Part shown: positions 42,460 to 53,654 of the stretch, one piece after another
Layout of the letters: the number at the start of each line of letters is the position of its first letter
Position numbering within the stretch: position 1 is the stretch's first letter
Assembly: GCF_009831235.1 (NCBI RefSeq)
Contig: NZ_WUUL01000015.1
Location: 1 to 64,000, forward strand
Direction of reading: 5' to 3'
DNA from: Shimazuella alba
GTDB taxonomy: Bacteria > Bacillota > Bacilli > Thermoactinomycetales > Thermoactinomycetaceae
Length of the DNA: 64,000 nucleotides
The notes under the pieces: generated by a model
What the model saw: the letters and a program-made list of their open reading frames with translations, nothing else
Told to the model about the DNA's origin: nothing
Databases searched by the model: none
Translations under genes and position numbers: made by a program

Positions 42460-44940
42460 TTATACTTTCATCGTCTTTGTCTCGATATGTAGCTTTTTCG
42501 ATCCGGGTCTGGTATCAAAAGCTTGTAGAAGTCTATCTTCCATGATGCAAATCTCCAATTCATTCACTCGTTTTTCAAGATCAGACATCAAGCATGTACC
42601 TGTTGGAAGATTTCTCACTTTTTGGATGTTGCTCTCATTTGCTTCAATACCGAGGATATGACATGCTGCTTCTGCTTCTTTGTTATCGCGACAACGGAAG
42701 ACAAATCGACAACCTAAGTTAGAGCGAATCTCTTCTCCTAACATATCTTTTGCATTTTGACTAATCAGGTAGATCGCTGCGTTTTTACTTCTCCCTGTTC
42801 TTACTAATTCTTCTAAAATAGTCCGTCCTTCACGTACTTTCGCTAATCGCCATGACTCATCAAATAACACCATCTTAAATTGATCAGAAGATTGATTAGA
42901 GAAACGACGGGAAAAATCAGAGATGGCCATTAACAAAGCAATTCCCATTCTACCGAAATCCGTCTGACTCTCTTCTGGTAATTGTAAATCTTCAATTTGT
43001 AATATGGTCAATGGTTTCGACAGATCGATTGCTTCTTGGGTACCATCACCAAATAAAAGTTGTCCTTGACCCGAGGTAGCCAGATAACCGAGCACATCAA
43101 TGATTTCTTCTAAACTATCTTGTCTTTTCTCAGGTAATTTCTGTACACCTTCTATCAAAACTTCTAATACCATAGTCATGGAGGGATTATCTGCTTTGAT
43201 TACTTGGTCCACTACTTTTCCTAACACAATCGCTTCGTAAGTACCATCAGCTGCACGTGCTAAAAATTGAAGTATTCGCTTTGCCGTCTCTGCCGCAGCA
43301 AATTTGTCTGATTGTGTTTTTGCACCCATAAGTGGATCCAATTTTCCACGATCCGCTTCGCCAGAACGAAGGGTAATCGTGTTTGTGATAGGAGCTAGTT
43401 CAGGTAACACATCGGGCCAGTGTGCTCTCTCATCTTTTGGATCGAAAATGAGTACTTTTGAACCTTTTAGTAAGGCTTGATATGCTAATAGATTGGCTCC
43501 TAATGACTTCCCTGCACCTAAGGAACCAATAAAAGCAGCAGAAGCTGTAGTGCTTAATTTTTTATCTTTTGGTCCACGATCATGTTCAAAAAAGACCGGT
43601 AAGTTTTTAGACATCCCAATAAAAAATCCTTGGTTATCTCCCAATTGTCTTACGGCTCCTAACATACTTGCTGCAGCTGCTGTTGGGTCCATATGATGAA
43701 TATAATCCGTTATATAACGTTTACTCCCAGGTAAAAATTCATTAAACCCACGCCACTGATCACCATAAGGTATTTCGATTTGCACCAGCATCTCACTGTA
43801 CAGATCTTTTACTAATTGGATACGAAGTTGCAATTCATCTTTGCTTTTAGCAGAAACGCATAAAACAATTGATGTTGTCAGTAGTGGAAATTTATCTACA
43901 CGCAGATTATTTTCAAGCTCCAATGCTTCTTGCCTACTATTTAATATATGAAAAGAGGTAGCTTCTCCACTTTCCGTCGCATGTTCATCTTCTGCTTTTA
44001 ACTCTTTTTTCTTGTTTTGAACTTGAGAGAGTGCTTTTCGATATTCAATCGTCTCTGTTCTGACAGAAGCCTCAACAGGAAATGGTAATTTTCCGAGTGA
44101 ATAAAGCCATTCTGTACCAGGAAACGGAGCTTTGTCTGGAATATGAGAGATCGTCAGAAATGCCATATAACCAAGACGCGGCTTTCCAGATACAAATTGC
44201 TCTACTACCAATTGCCGACCACCGGATCCATCAAAACGTCCTTCTGTCAGCGTCAAAATATCGCGGGTTGGTCGAATGGCTTTCTTCCCTTTCACTTCGA
44301 CAGGAATTGCTTTTGGTTTCCATTGGTATCTGCCGGGTGGATCACCTATTCCTCGATAAAACCCTCTGCGTATCAGCCATTCCAGCTCACTTGTTTTTAA
44401 TCTTTGTACAGACAAAAAACCATTTAAACGAGAAAAAATAGTTTCCTCCTGAATCTGATATGCTAACATTTCCTCTTCTAAAATCTCTGGATAATCTGTT
44501 CCGGAACTATTTAGGAGATATCTTCTAAAATCTTTCCATGCATATGACATTTCTTTTAACAGAGATAGTCCAGATACTTGCGTTTCTTTTAATTTTATGC
44601 CAATAAAAAATCGATATTGGTTTAATTCTTTTTCTTTCAGATGATTGACACTCGCTTGAATATGATCCTCCCCAGCTTGGAGGAGATTCGATGCCAACGA
44701 TTGTTTCATGAATAGTTTTTTCTCTTCTAAATCCTGCGAGACGGGAATCATTAACGAATGAATATCCACATTCATATTCCAATAAAAAGCCTCCAATTTC
44801 CCATGGAGGCTAAGTTTGTCATCAACTTTGAGGTAATCATAGGTATAGCCTGCAAGTTCATAATAGGCTGTAACTGTTCCATCTTGGGCAAAAACAATAT
44901 TTTTTTCAAAATATTTAAGCGGAAAAGGAAAGGTGCTCAA
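42460..44940 (-). CDS. VirB4/ConE-like conjugation ATPase
   Basis: 826 residues. An N-terminal CagE/TrbE-like domain is followed by an ATPase with Walker A IGSLGAGKS (residues ~470-479) and Walker B MVLFDESWR near 690; the ISQNAKDM and GCRFVFRCRD motifs are also conserved. It powers assembly or function of the transfer channel. The start is TTG at 44940, overlapping the TcpE stop as TTGA, 8 nt after GGAGGT; this looks like tight translational coupling. Full length. Confidence 0.9.
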   Translation of the reverse strand: MSTFPFPLKYFEKNIVFAQDGTVTAYYELAGYTYDYLKVDDKLSLHGKLEAFYWNMNVDIHSLMIPVSQDLEEKKLFMKQSLASNLLQAGEDHIQASVNHLKEKELNQYRFFIGIKLKETQVSGLSLLKEMSYAWKDFRRYLLNSSGTDYPEILEEEMLAYQIQEETIFSRLNGFLSVQRLKTSELEWLIRRGFYRGIGDPPGRYQWKPKAIPVEVKGKKAIRPTRDILTLTEGRFDGSGGRQLVVEQFVSGKPRLGYMAFLTISHIPDKAPFPGTEWLYSLGKLPFPVEASVRTETIEYRKALSQVQNKKKELKAEDEHATESGEATSFHILNSRQEALELENNLRVDKFPLLTTSIVLCVSAKSKDELQLRIQLVKDLYSEMLVQIEIPYGDQWRGFNEFLPGSKRYITDYIHHMDPTAAAASMLGAVRQLGDNQGFFIGMSKNLPVFFEHDRGPKDKKLSTTASAAFIGSLGAGKSLGANLLAYQALLKGSKVLIFDPKDERAHWPDVLPELAPITNTITLRSGEADRGKLDPLMGAKTQSDKFAAAETAKRILQFLARAADGTYEAIVLGKVVDQVIKADNPSMTMVLEVLIEGVQKLPEKRQDSLEEIIDVLGYLATSGQGQLLFGDGTQEAIDLSKPLTILQIEDLQLPEESQTDFGRMGIALLMAISDFSRRFSNQSSDQFKMVLFDESWRLAKVREGRTILEELVRTGRSKNAAIYLISQNAKDMLGEEIRSNLGCRFVFRCRDNKEAEAACHILGIEANESNIQKVRNLPTGTCLMSDLEKRVNELEICIMEDRLLQAFDTRPGSKKLHIETKTMKV

Positions 44941-45338
44941 ATATTGTCACCTCCACTGTCAAAACGAAAAGAAACTTCACCTTCATATTGGTACTTTTCG
45001 TTAGGTGTCTTCTCTAATTTTTGATAACGAGCAAAATGATGATGAGATAATAGATGTTCAAAATAACGAAAAAGAAAACGATGAGGTGCTTTACCATCCA
45101 AAGTTTTACGTGTAAAAAACCATGAAACCAGAATGGGAATCCCTACAAATTTTAAGAGATAGTAATTACCAAACCAACTGAGAATTGGTAACGTATTTAA
45201 AAGCAACATGACGAATAGTGCCCCTACAAAAAAAGCCAATTGCCGATAAGAAACAGGAATCGGCAAAGGAATTCCTTGTATATTATAGACAGTCTTCTCT
45301 ATGCGAAATACTTGGTTGTATATCCGGATATGTTTCAT
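44937..45338 (-). CDS. TcpE/ConD-family conjugation membrane protein
   Basis: 133 residues. IYNQVFRIEKTVYNIQGIPLPIPVSYRQLAFFVG followed by two membrane helices and LDGKAPHRFLFRYFEHLL is the TcpE signature (PF12648), found in Tn916/ICEBs1-type elements. It is a small inner-membrane part of the transfer channel. Overlaps the genes on both sides by 4 bp. Confidence 0.88.
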   Translation of the reverse strand: MKHIRIYNQVFRIEKTVYNIQGIPLPIPVSYRQLAFFVGALFVMLLLNTLPILSWFGNYYLLKFVGIPILVSWFFTRKTLDGKAPHRFLFRYFEHLLSHHHFARYQKLEKTPNEKYQYEGEVSFRFDSGGDNI

Positions 45339-45592
45339 TTTAGATAAGCCTCAAATAGCCATTGGAATCCATTTTCTCCTAACTGTGTTACAAAATCAGG
45401 TCTAAATACAAACACGCTCACCAGCATTGCAAAGAGAACAAATCCTAAAAAAGCTGTAAATGCTCTTTTCCAAAAAAGAGTTACACTGACAAATATAACA
45501 ATAAGCATAAAAATAGCACCAATCTCATTGCCTAATGATTCTTCTAATTTCTTACCGGGCCCCTGAGCAGCCAACCATATTAGGGTATTCAT
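45335..45592 (-). CDS. TcpD/ConC-like small membrane protein
   Basis: 85 residues: an N-terminal IWLAAQGPGKKLEESLG segment and two membrane helices (GAIFMLIVIFVSVTLFW, AFLGFVLFAMLVSVFVF). Sequence similarity to named proteins is weak, but the size (ConC of ICEBs1 is about 80 residues), topology and position between the TcpC-like and TcpE genes support the assignment. SD GGAGAG overlaps the tcpC-like stop. Confidence 0.72.
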   Translation of the reverse strand: MNTLIWLAAQGPGKKLEESLGNEIGAIFMLIVIFVSVTLFWKRAFTAFLGFVLFAMLVSVFVFRPDFVTQLGENGFQWLFEAYLK

Positions 45593-45596
45593 ACCT

Positions 45597-46481
45597 TTAT
45601 ATCTCTCCTTGTTTCATGGATATAACATACCAACGATCTGTTTCTTTCACTAACGTAAATACATAGTGACTTACCAGCTGTACTCCTGTCTGTACATCTT
45701 CTAACGTAACGTCACAATTAACAATATAGGTATCATCGACTTGGGAGACAGACAAACCATCCATACTGACAAAGCTCTGAATCGACGTTAACCCAGCAGA
45801 AGCTTGTTTATTTTTGAAATAATAAGCAATCTCTTGCGGTTCACCGTTCGTATACACCTTCCAGAATGTTTGCATAAAATTTTCCGCTTGATTGGCAATT
45901 TCTCCAGAAACTGGACTTCCACTAGTGACAGGCTCTTTTGCTGCAATATCCCGAGCAACAGGAGGTGGAATGAGATAAGGAAAATCAACAACTCGAAATG
46001 AGTCACCAGCTTGTTTGATCGGAACAACAAGATAACGATCCACTCTTTTTTGATCTGACTGATTTGTTGTATTTGTCAATATGGTTTCCGCATATACAGT
46101 GACTTCCTTTACACCGTCGCCACGATCTTTAACTTGCCATGCGTTTATATTTTGAGTATACGAATTATATTTCGTTGTTTTCATATTCAATCCAGCTTGT
46201 GAATCAATGCTGCTAATCAAGAAAGATTGTAGTCGTTGCTTTCGACTCTCTTCTTTTCCAAGGGTCCAGAAGAAGTATTCCTTGGTAAACTGTTCGGCAA
46301 AAGCAAGTTCTTTTGTATTATTAACGGGAGCTTTTTGCTCGTCTGTTGCTTGTACTCTCCTTGGCTCTATTGGTATGAGACCAAACTGAATAGACCAAGC
46401 AATGGTCGAACTCAGAGCAGTATATACTAGCAACCCCCAAAACAATGTACGAGTCATCCTCTGTTTGCTTAAACGTTTCAT
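45597..46481 (-). CDS. TcpC/ConB-like (VirB8-like) conjugation protein
   Basis: 294 residues. One N-terminal membrane helix (LFWGLLVYTALSSTIAWSIQF), then two NTF2-like domains outside the membrane: FAEQFTKEYFFW near residue 60 and NFMQTFWKVYTNGEPQEIAYYF near 205, the hallmark of TcpC. It scaffolds the channel on the outer face of the membrane. SD GAGGAG. First clear channel gene after the sortase in the operon. Confidence 0.87.
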   Translation of the reverse strand: MKRLSKQRMTRTLFWGLLVYTALSSTIAWSIQFGLIPIEPRRVQATDEQKAPVNNTKELAFAEQFTKEYFFWTLGKEESRKQRLQSFLISSIDSQAGLNMKTTKYNSYTQNINAWQVKDRGDGVKEVTVYAETILTNTTNQSDQKRVDRYLVVPIKQAGDSFRVVDFPYLIPPPVARDIAAKEPVTSGSPVSGEIANQAENFMQTFWKVYTNGEPQEIAYYFKNKQASAGLTSIQSFVSMDGLSVSQVDDTYIVNCDVTLEDVQTGVQLVSHYVFTLVKETDRWYVISMKQGEI

Positions 46482-46503
46482 GGATGAAAATTCTCCTCTA
46501 AAT

Positions 46504-47100
46504 TTACTTCACTAATATTGCTTCCATTATGTAACGTTTCGGAGCAGGTCCAATAAAAGTAAATGGGTAGCAGGTTGCCAAAGTCAAAATCGGTTCATCT
46601 CGAGAAACAATTACCGTACGATCATCTGAATCAGTAATCCACATTTTTCGAATTCGGTAAGTAAATACCCCTTGCTTTGTCGAAACTTGGAGTAGATCTC
46701 CTTTTTTCAACTGTCCCATCTTTCGGAAAACGGTATCGCGATGACCAGCAATAACACAGTTATCGCCTTCACCTGGTAGTACACTTCCTGCATAATGACC
46801 TGCCCCTACACTCAACTCATCTTCATGTGTACCCTCTATTACTGGAATTTTCACCTGTAATCGAGGAATGATTAAATCAGCAAAATGCTGGCCTTTAGTA
46901 GGTCTTTGATCGTTCGGAACAACGATAGGCAGAGTTTCTTTTGTTGTTAGATTGGTAATGTTTTCTTGTTTTACAATCTCCGCAGATGATAAATTAGATT
47001 CATTATTTTGTAATTTTTGGAAGTAAAGAATAAGCGAGTAGCTTCCATATGCTACTCCTGCTGTAACAAACATCAGAGCAATTATACGGTCCCATTTCAT
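46504..47100 (-). CDS. Class D sortase
   Basis: 198 residues. N-terminal membrane anchor, then the sortase fold: His120 in VIAGHRDT, Cys177 in LTLATCYPF and Arg189 in APKRYIM form the catalytic triad, and the TLATC plus IGPAPKRY pattern is class D. It should cleave a sorting signal and attach the protein to peptidoglycan. The ATG follows the LPETA-protein stop with no gap, and the substrate gene lies directly upstream, so both belong to one unit heading the transfer genes. Confidence 0.9.
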   Translation of the reverse strand: MKWDRIIALMFVTAGVAYGSYSLILYFQKLQNNESNLSSAEIVKQENITNLTTKETLPIVVPNDQRPTKGQHFADLIIPRLQVKIPVIEGTHEDELSVGAGHYAGSVLPGEGDNCVIAGHRDTVFRKMGQLKKGDLLQVSTKQGVFTYRIRKMWITDSDDRTVIVSRDEPILTLATCYPFTFIGPAPKRYIMEAILVK

Positions 47101-47943
47101 TTATGATTTTGCTCGCTTACGTTTCAATAATAATGCTCCAGCTAATGCCATCCCTGCACCTAGAGCAACCTGATTTAGATCATCTCCTGCTGTCTCTGGA
47201 AGCTCTCCACCTTCCTCTGTCACAGGGAGTATTACATCATTTTGTGAAGTAGGTGTGTTTTCTGCTGGTTTCTTTTCTTGTTTTTCCACTTTTTGTTCTT
47301 TGATAACATCTGTTTTTGCTTCTTTTTCATTTGTAGGAGGTATAGCTGACTTTTCTTCTTTTTGTTTTGATTTAGATGAGTCCTTTGTTACTGGTTTTTG
47401 TTCGGCAGATGGTGTTTTGTTTGATTCTTTTTTGTTAGATGTTGATGCTTTTTCATCTGAATTCGTTTTTTCTTCAGCTTTTTGTGGTACTTTTTCTTTC
47501 TCAGAAACCTTTGTTTCCTTTTGTTTGGAAGTTTCGCTACTACCCTCTTCTATGTGTTTTTGCTTATTATTACTGTTTTCGGGTTGCTGCTTGTTCACAT
47601 CTGATGCAGGTTCATCTAATGGTGGATTTGTTGGTATAATCTCATCCGATTTGTTTTGTGGAGTCTCCTGTTGCTGCAATGGAGCTTTGTTCTCTAACTC
47701 CACTTTCGAAGGCGGTTCATCTAATGGGGCTTTGTGATTTTCTTGATCATCTAAAGAATTGGCAAATGCACTACCCACACTAGAAGTCAATCCAGTAACC
47801 AAGCAAAGGGAAAGAATTGCTGTATTAGATACCTGACTCAATTCATTTTTTCGCTTGCGAAACTTCCTGGGGCGATGATGTAATAGCGGATCTTCTTCTT
47901 CCACTCGAAATGATTCCAATACTCGTTTTGGATCCTTTTGCAA
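47101..47943 (-). CDS. LPETA-anchored, low-complexity surface protein
   Basis: 280 residues from a TTG with perfect GAAGGAGG 7 nt upstream. The N-terminus is unusual: about 40 very basic/acidic residues precede the membrane segment (AILSLCLVTGLTSSVGSAFA), as in YSIRK-like long signals. A Lys/Glu/Ser/Pro-rich stalk of about 170 residues follows. The C-terminus has LPETA at 248-252, a hydrophobic stretch and KRKRAKS, a complete sorting signal. LPxTA is the site preferred by class D sortases, and one is encoded next door. Likely an extended cell-wall stalk. Confidence 0.85.
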   Translation of the reverse strand: MQKDPKRVLESFRVEEEDPLLHHRPRKFRKRKNELSQVSNTAILSLCLVTGLTSSVGSAFANSLDDQENHKAPLDEPPSKVELENKAPLQQQETPQNKSDEIIPTNPPLDEPASDVNKQQPENSNNKQKHIEEGSSETSKQKETKVSEKEKVPQKAEEKTNSDEKASTSNKKESNKTPSAEQKPVTKDSSKSKQKEEKSAIPPTNEKEAKTDVIKEQKVEKQEKKPAENTPTSQNDVILPVTEEGGELPETAGDDLNQVALGAGMALAGALLLKRKRAKS

Positions 47944-48199
47944 CAGAATGCCTCCTTCAAAATCTGAGCGAAAAAAGATTTGGTAAATGAAACCAAATCT
48001 TGAAATTGTCATCATTCAGCAAATTTCATCTATCCTGCTTTGAATTATGAAAAAAGTAGAACTAAATGTGCGTCTTTTCTCTATATTATTACAGATCAAG
48101 ACCCTATTTCAACACTTTTTCATATTTTTTGGAGATTAGGACTTGACAAATGACCTTTTCATTCGACAATTTTTTTCTTGTGTTCTTATTAAACATGAA

Positions 48200-48232
48200 A
48201 ATAGCCTTCCTTTTCTTACTAAGAAGGCTATT
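48200..48232 (-). terminator. Terminator of SRPBCC gene
   Basis: 10-bp stem AATAGCCTTC/GAAGGCTATT with a 13-nt loop; the minus-strand tail is TTTC. It lies 10 bp past the stop codon. Confidence 0.65.
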
Positions 48233-48241
48233 GGACAAAAC

Positions 48242-48712
48242 TTAATTTTCGCCAATTGGTAAAAATATTTTTTTTATTTTCTTTTTTCTGTACTGGAATA
48301 TATCGTTCACTTTATTTTTCACTAATAGTGGATGAAACAATCTTCCAATTGGACCTAGTGGTAATGCATAATGAACAATATCTGTCATCTCCACACTGCT
48401 ATGTAATTGTCTAAAATGATGCTGGTGATGCCAAAAAGCATATGGTCCAAAACGTTGTTCATCTACAAAATATTCTTTATCTTTGACTTGTGTTATTTCC
48501 GTGACCCAAGTAAGAGGGATCCGTGCAATCGGTTTTATCTGATATGTAATAATAAGCCCCGGATAAATCTTCTCAGCAAGAGAACTCGTTAATCGAAATT
48601 TTAACCAACTAGGTGTCATCTCTGAAAGATTAACAGGGTTAGAAAAATAAGCCCATGCCTCATCCAATGAAATATTTAAATGCTGTGTATGTTCCATTCG
48701 ATATATTTTCAT
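48242..48712 (-). CDS. SRPBCC-family protein
   Basis: 156 residues with the START/Bet v1-like fold. HTQHLNISLDEAWAYFSNPVNLSEMTPSWL and the FVDEQRFGPYAFWHHQHHF segment match the coenzyme Q-binding/cell-division-inhibitor subgroup of SRPBCC proteins often encoded next to the TIGR01777 epimerase, as here. Ligand unknown. SD AAAAGGAG. Cotranscribed with tspO and yfhF. Confidence 0.8.
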   Translation of the reverse strand: MKIYRMEHTQHLNISLDEAWAYFSNPVNLSEMTPSWLKFRLTSSLAEKIYPGLIITYQIKPIARIPLTWVTEITQVKDKEYFVDEQRFGPYAFWHHQHHFRQLHSSVEMTDIVHYALPLGPIGRLFHPLLVKNKVNDIFQYRKKKIKKIFLPIGEN

Positions 48713-48724
48713 TTGTCACTCCTT

Positions 48725-49213
48725 TTAGACTGGATTTAGCATCCATATTGATAAATTTAATAACGTTGTAAATAGTACCCAAATGGCATACGGAACAAAT
48801 AACAGAGCTGACCATTTCGATAGATTTCGGGAAATGACAATGTAATAAAATATCGTACACAGCAAACAAACACTATCAAATAACGCTAGTACAGGTGAAT
48901 GCAATCCAAAGAACAAGCCCGTCCATAACAGATTTAAGGCTAACTGAGCGACAAAAACTTGTAAAACAAATTTGCGGATAGGCGATTTCTCTCGCGTATA
49001 TACAAGCCAACCGGAAATTGCGATAAGAATATAAAGAACCATCCATACAGGACCAAATACCCAAGCCGGTGGTTGGTATGTCGGTTTTTGCAAGCTGTCA
49101 AACCAGCTTTTATCGGCTACATCTGTAAATAACGTCCCTGAGAGTGCAACTAGAAAACAGATAGATAAAAAAGCTACAAATGAGAGTATCGCATGCCTAT
49201 GCTCCTTCATCAT
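48725..49213 (-). CDS. tspO: TspO/MBR-family membrane protein
   Basis: 162 residues, five membrane helices. WFDSLQKPTYQPPAWVFGPVWMVLYILIAISGWLV is the tryptophan-rich TspO signature, and ALNLLWTGLFFGLHSP follows. It binds porphyrins/tetrapyrroles in relatives. Start at the first of two ATGs after GGGGGAGG. Middle gene of yfhF-tspO-SRPBCC. Confidence 0.9.
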   Translation of the reverse strand: MMKEHRHAILSFVAFLSICFLVALSGTLFTDVADKSWFDSLQKPTYQPPAWVFGPVWMVLYILIAISGWLVYTREKSPIRKFVLQVFVAQLALNLLWTGLFFGLHSPVLALFDSVCLLCTIFYYIVISRNLSKWSALLFVPYAIWVLFTTLLNLSIWMLNPV

Positions 49214-49223
49214 CCTCCCCCTT

Positions 49224-50126
49224 CTAGTTGTTAAACATATGCTCCAGGGTTCGTTTTAAGTCCGAATGCTGAAAAGTATATCCGCTATGTTTTAATTTTC
49301 TTGGCGAAACTCTACTTCCTTCAATCAATAATTCATCTGCCATTTGACCATATAACAGCTTTAACAAGAACGTTGGAATCGGCAACAGCGTAGGTCGCTT
49401 GAGTACTTTGCCTAATGTTTTCGTAAATCGATAGTTGGTAACAGGTTCAGGACTTACTACATTCACTGCCCCTACCACATCTTCTTTTTCGATCAAAAAC
49501 TGAATAATAGAAGGTAACTCATCCAAAGCAACCCAGCTCAAAATTTGTCGTCCGGTTCCGATTTTCCCTCCTAATCCCAATTGAAAGGGAAATAGCATCT
49601 TTCTTAGTGCACCGGAATGTGTATCTAAAACCACTCCAAAACGCATGTGAACAACACGAATCCCCTTCTCTTCTGCAGACTGGGTTGCATTTTCCCATTT
49701 CGTTACTACCTCTGGTAAAAAACCCTTGCCTTGTTCGCTATTCTCATCTAGGGAAGAGGATCCAGGATGATTACCGTAATAACCGATCGCAGAAGCTGAA
49801 AGCAAGCATCTTGGTGGATTTTTCAAACGAGCTAAAGAAGTAGATAGTAAGTGTGTACCATCCACTCTACTCTTTTCAATCTTCTCTTTCTGCTTTTTGC
49901 TCCATCGCTTGCTGATATTCTCTCCTGCAAGATGGATCACCACATCCATACCATCTAGTTGTTGTAAATCGATAAATTGTTTTTCGGGGTCCCATGAAAT
50001 GGTAGGTTCTTTAAAATTTGCATTTCGTGAACGAATCACACGAAAAATATGATGTCCCTGTTCCTGTAAGGAGTGAACCAAACGTTGTCCTACCATTCCC
50101 GTAGAACCAGTGATTGCAATTTTCAA
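49224..50126 (-). CDS. yfhF: TIGR01777-family epimerase (YfhF)
   Basis: 300 residues, extended SDR fold. The NAD(P) motif GSTGMVGQRL is at residues 7-16; LLSASAIGYYGNHP supplies the YxxxK-like region and LSWVALDELP is typical for YfhF. Substrate unknown. Start is TTG behind GGAGGGG. First gene of the three-gene unit. Confidence 0.88.
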   Translation of the reverse strand: MKIAITGSTGMVGQRLVHSLQEQGHHIFRVIRSRNANFKEPTISWDPEKQFIDLQQLDGMDVVIHLAGENISKRWSKKQKEKIEKSRVDGTHLLSTSLARLKNPPRCLLSASAIGYYGNHPGSSSLDENSEQGKGFLPEVVTKWENATQSAEEKGIRVVHMRFGVVLDTHSGALRKMLFPFQLGLGGKIGTGRQILSWVALDELPSIIQFLIEKEDVVGAVNVVSPEPVTNYRFTKTLGKVLKRPTLLPIPTFLLKLLYGQMADELLIEGSRVSPRKLKHSGYTFQHSDLKRTLEHMFNN

Positions 50127-50193
50127 GAAATCCCCTCCATATCACACTTTTCAATTTCCCATACTTTCCCTAATTATGACAAAATATCCTATG

Positions 50194-50622
50194 TTATATT
50201 TTCTCCCATGATTCTATTTCCCCTTCTACTAGGAAAAATAATGGATGTATTTCCATCTCCTCCTCATAAATAATAACTCCCATCTGTTCAGGAGCTCTGC
50301 CTTTTAATTTCTCTAAAAGCCAGTCTCTTTCATATTTTACTTGTCCTTTTGTTACTGGAATCAAACTGGATGTACGAGGAGAGCCTATCTTACTTTCATC
50401 AAAATCATGCCCTCTCACCAAAGCATGTTGATGAATGGCACTTAAATAAGTTCCTATAGCCGATAAAGGGGACGGGTGTCGTTTAAAACGATCTAGCTGT
50501 GGATGGTTTTTATAACCTTTGGTGTTTCCTTGAAGTACAGCCTGCGCGAGCAGTGTTTCCCTCCATAACGCAACCAACCCTTTTGTATCCAAATATTTGG
50601 GATGGATACTCCATAACCGCAT
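50194..50622 (-). CDS. Pyrimidine dimer DNA glycosylase (endonuclease V-like)
   Basis: 142 residues. MRLWSIHPKYLDTKGLVALWRETLLAQAVLQGNTKGYKNHPQL is the hallmark of the PF03013 family, distantly related to T4 DenV, which excises UV-induced pyrimidine dimers. SD GAGGTG fixes the start at MRLW. It could protect spores or cells from UV damage. Confidence 0.85.
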   Translation of the reverse strand: MRLWSIHPKYLDTKGLVALWRETLLAQAVLQGNTKGYKNHPQLDRFKRHPSPLSAIGTYLSAIHQHALVRGHDFDESKIGSPRTSSLIPVTKGQVKYERDWLLEKLKGRAPEQMGVIIYEEEMEIHPLFFLVEGEIESWEKI

Positions 50623-50684
50623 AAAAAACACCTCATTTTGAATATATTTACATTTACAAATGTAAGAAAACCCCGCTTATGGGG

Positions 50685-51791
50685 CTAACTTACTTCAATA
50701 TGGGCTTTTCTCTCTGAAAAATTCCACTCTGGATAATAACTATCTGCAACTAAAAGATTTGGACCGGTACACTTTGCAGCTGGGCATATACAATGCAGTT
50801 TTTTCGCCATTGGATGTTGTAACCAAGCTGCAAAAATATCAGCAAGTTTATGTGTGAAAATATTTCCAAATGAAGGAATATCCGCGAAATCTGTTATGGT
50901 AACATCTCCTGTGAATAGATTAATATTCAATCTGTTTCTTCCATCAGGATCTTGACGAACCGTTACATTTTTTTGGTAATGTAGTTTTTTCCATAACAAC
51001 TGATCATTTTTCTCATTACTACAAGGGAAAAAGGGAAGAGTTCCAAATAATATCCATGCTTTTGGATTTTCAATCAGTTGCTCCACTGCATTTCGATAAT
51101 CATCTAAGGATAGCAACGACATTCCTTTTGCAAAATCACTGGGATACAGAGGATGTACCTCATGCCGTTTACAACCCATCTCTACGATATCATCATGCAT
51201 CTGCAAAATATGAGAAGCAGTGAAAGGGCTAAGAAATGTTTCTGCGGATACAAACACATCTTGCTCTGCTAATTTTTTTGCATTGTCCTTCATCAATTGA
51301 AACGTTTTTTCTGCAACGGCTTCAGAAACTGTCCGATTCATTTTGGCATAAACCATTCGATGAAAATCATGATAATCGCGGTAGTTGTATGAAATATGAA
51401 CAACATCTACATCTTGGATCCATCCCTCGTAACGATGATAGGGCAGGGTCAAATTGGTATTTAGCTGTATATAGATTCCACGCTTTTTTGCATACTGCAA
51501 GATTGGTTTGATCGCCTTTTCCACCGTGTCTGAATGAAAAACTGGCTCACCACCTGTTATGCTAATGGTTTGTAGTGTTTCAAGCTCATCCAAACGGTCA
51601 AAAACTGTTTGAAAACAGATAAATGGCTCTTCTTTATGGAGGAGTGTTTCCCCGACTGCACAATGCTCACAGCGTAAGTTACAGAGATTCGTAACCGTGA
51701 ACTCAATACTTGTCAACTCATAACGATGTTTTGCTTGAATGGTATTCCAAGCATCCCATGGGTCCCACTGCGGGGAAATTGGCAATTTCAT
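50685..51791 (-). CDS. yfkAB: Radical SAM protein YfkAB
   Basis: 368 residues. The radical SAM cysteines are Cys37, Cys41 and Cys44 (C-NLR-C-EH-C) and the C-terminus has the CICPAAKC motif (CxCxxxxC) that defines YfkAB. The reaction is unknown. SD GAAGGTG. Located between the ABC-F gene and the DNA glycosylase, all on the minus strand. Single uninterrupted gene; in some Bacillus annotations it appears as two. Confidence 0.9.
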   Translation of the reverse strand: MKLPISPQWDPWDAWNTIQAKHRYELTSIEFTVTNLCNLRCEHCAVGETLLHKEEPFICFQTVFDRLDELETLQTISITGGEPVFHSDTVEKAIKPILQYAKKRGIYIQLNTNLTLPYHRYEGWIQDVDVVHISYNYRDYHDFHRMVYAKMNRTVSEAVAEKTFQLMKDNAKKLAEQDVFVSAETFLSPFTASHILQMHDDIVEMGCKRHEVHPLYPSDFAKGMSLLSLDDYRNAVEQLIENPKAWILFGTLPFFPCSNEKNDQLLWKKLHYQKNVTVRQDPDGRNRLNINLFTGDVTITDFADIPSFGNIFTHKLADIFAAWLQHPMAKKLHCICPAAKCTGPNLLVADSYYPEWNFSERKAHIEVS

Positions 51792-51831
51792 TTCTTTACA
51801 CCTTCTTGTGGTTCATTCGACAATTTATTTC

Positions 51832-53430
<1,599 letters not shown>

Positions 53431-53654
53431 TTAGACATTCCTCTCCTATCTTTTGAAGACCCTATTGTAACAAATAACAACATATTGTTGTTTAATTACA
53501 GCCGTTTCTCCCTAACTTTACATGTAGATTACATTGTAGCAATTTTTAAGACAAATAGCATGTTCATCTGTATACTAAATTTATCAAGTTAACCAAGACT
53601 TTTAAAAACCTTACATAGATGAATTAAAAATCAAACCTCAGGGGGAAATAAATT

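Noticed and set aside
47255-47737. 160-codon plus-strand frame rich in Ser/Phe/Cys
   Set aside because: It is the complement of the Lys/Glu-rich LPETA stalk; low-complexity antisense frame without SD.
38000-48000. Complete integrative conjugative element
   Set aside because: No integrase, excisionase, relaxase, replication gene or flanking repeat was found in the window; only channel and wall genes are present.
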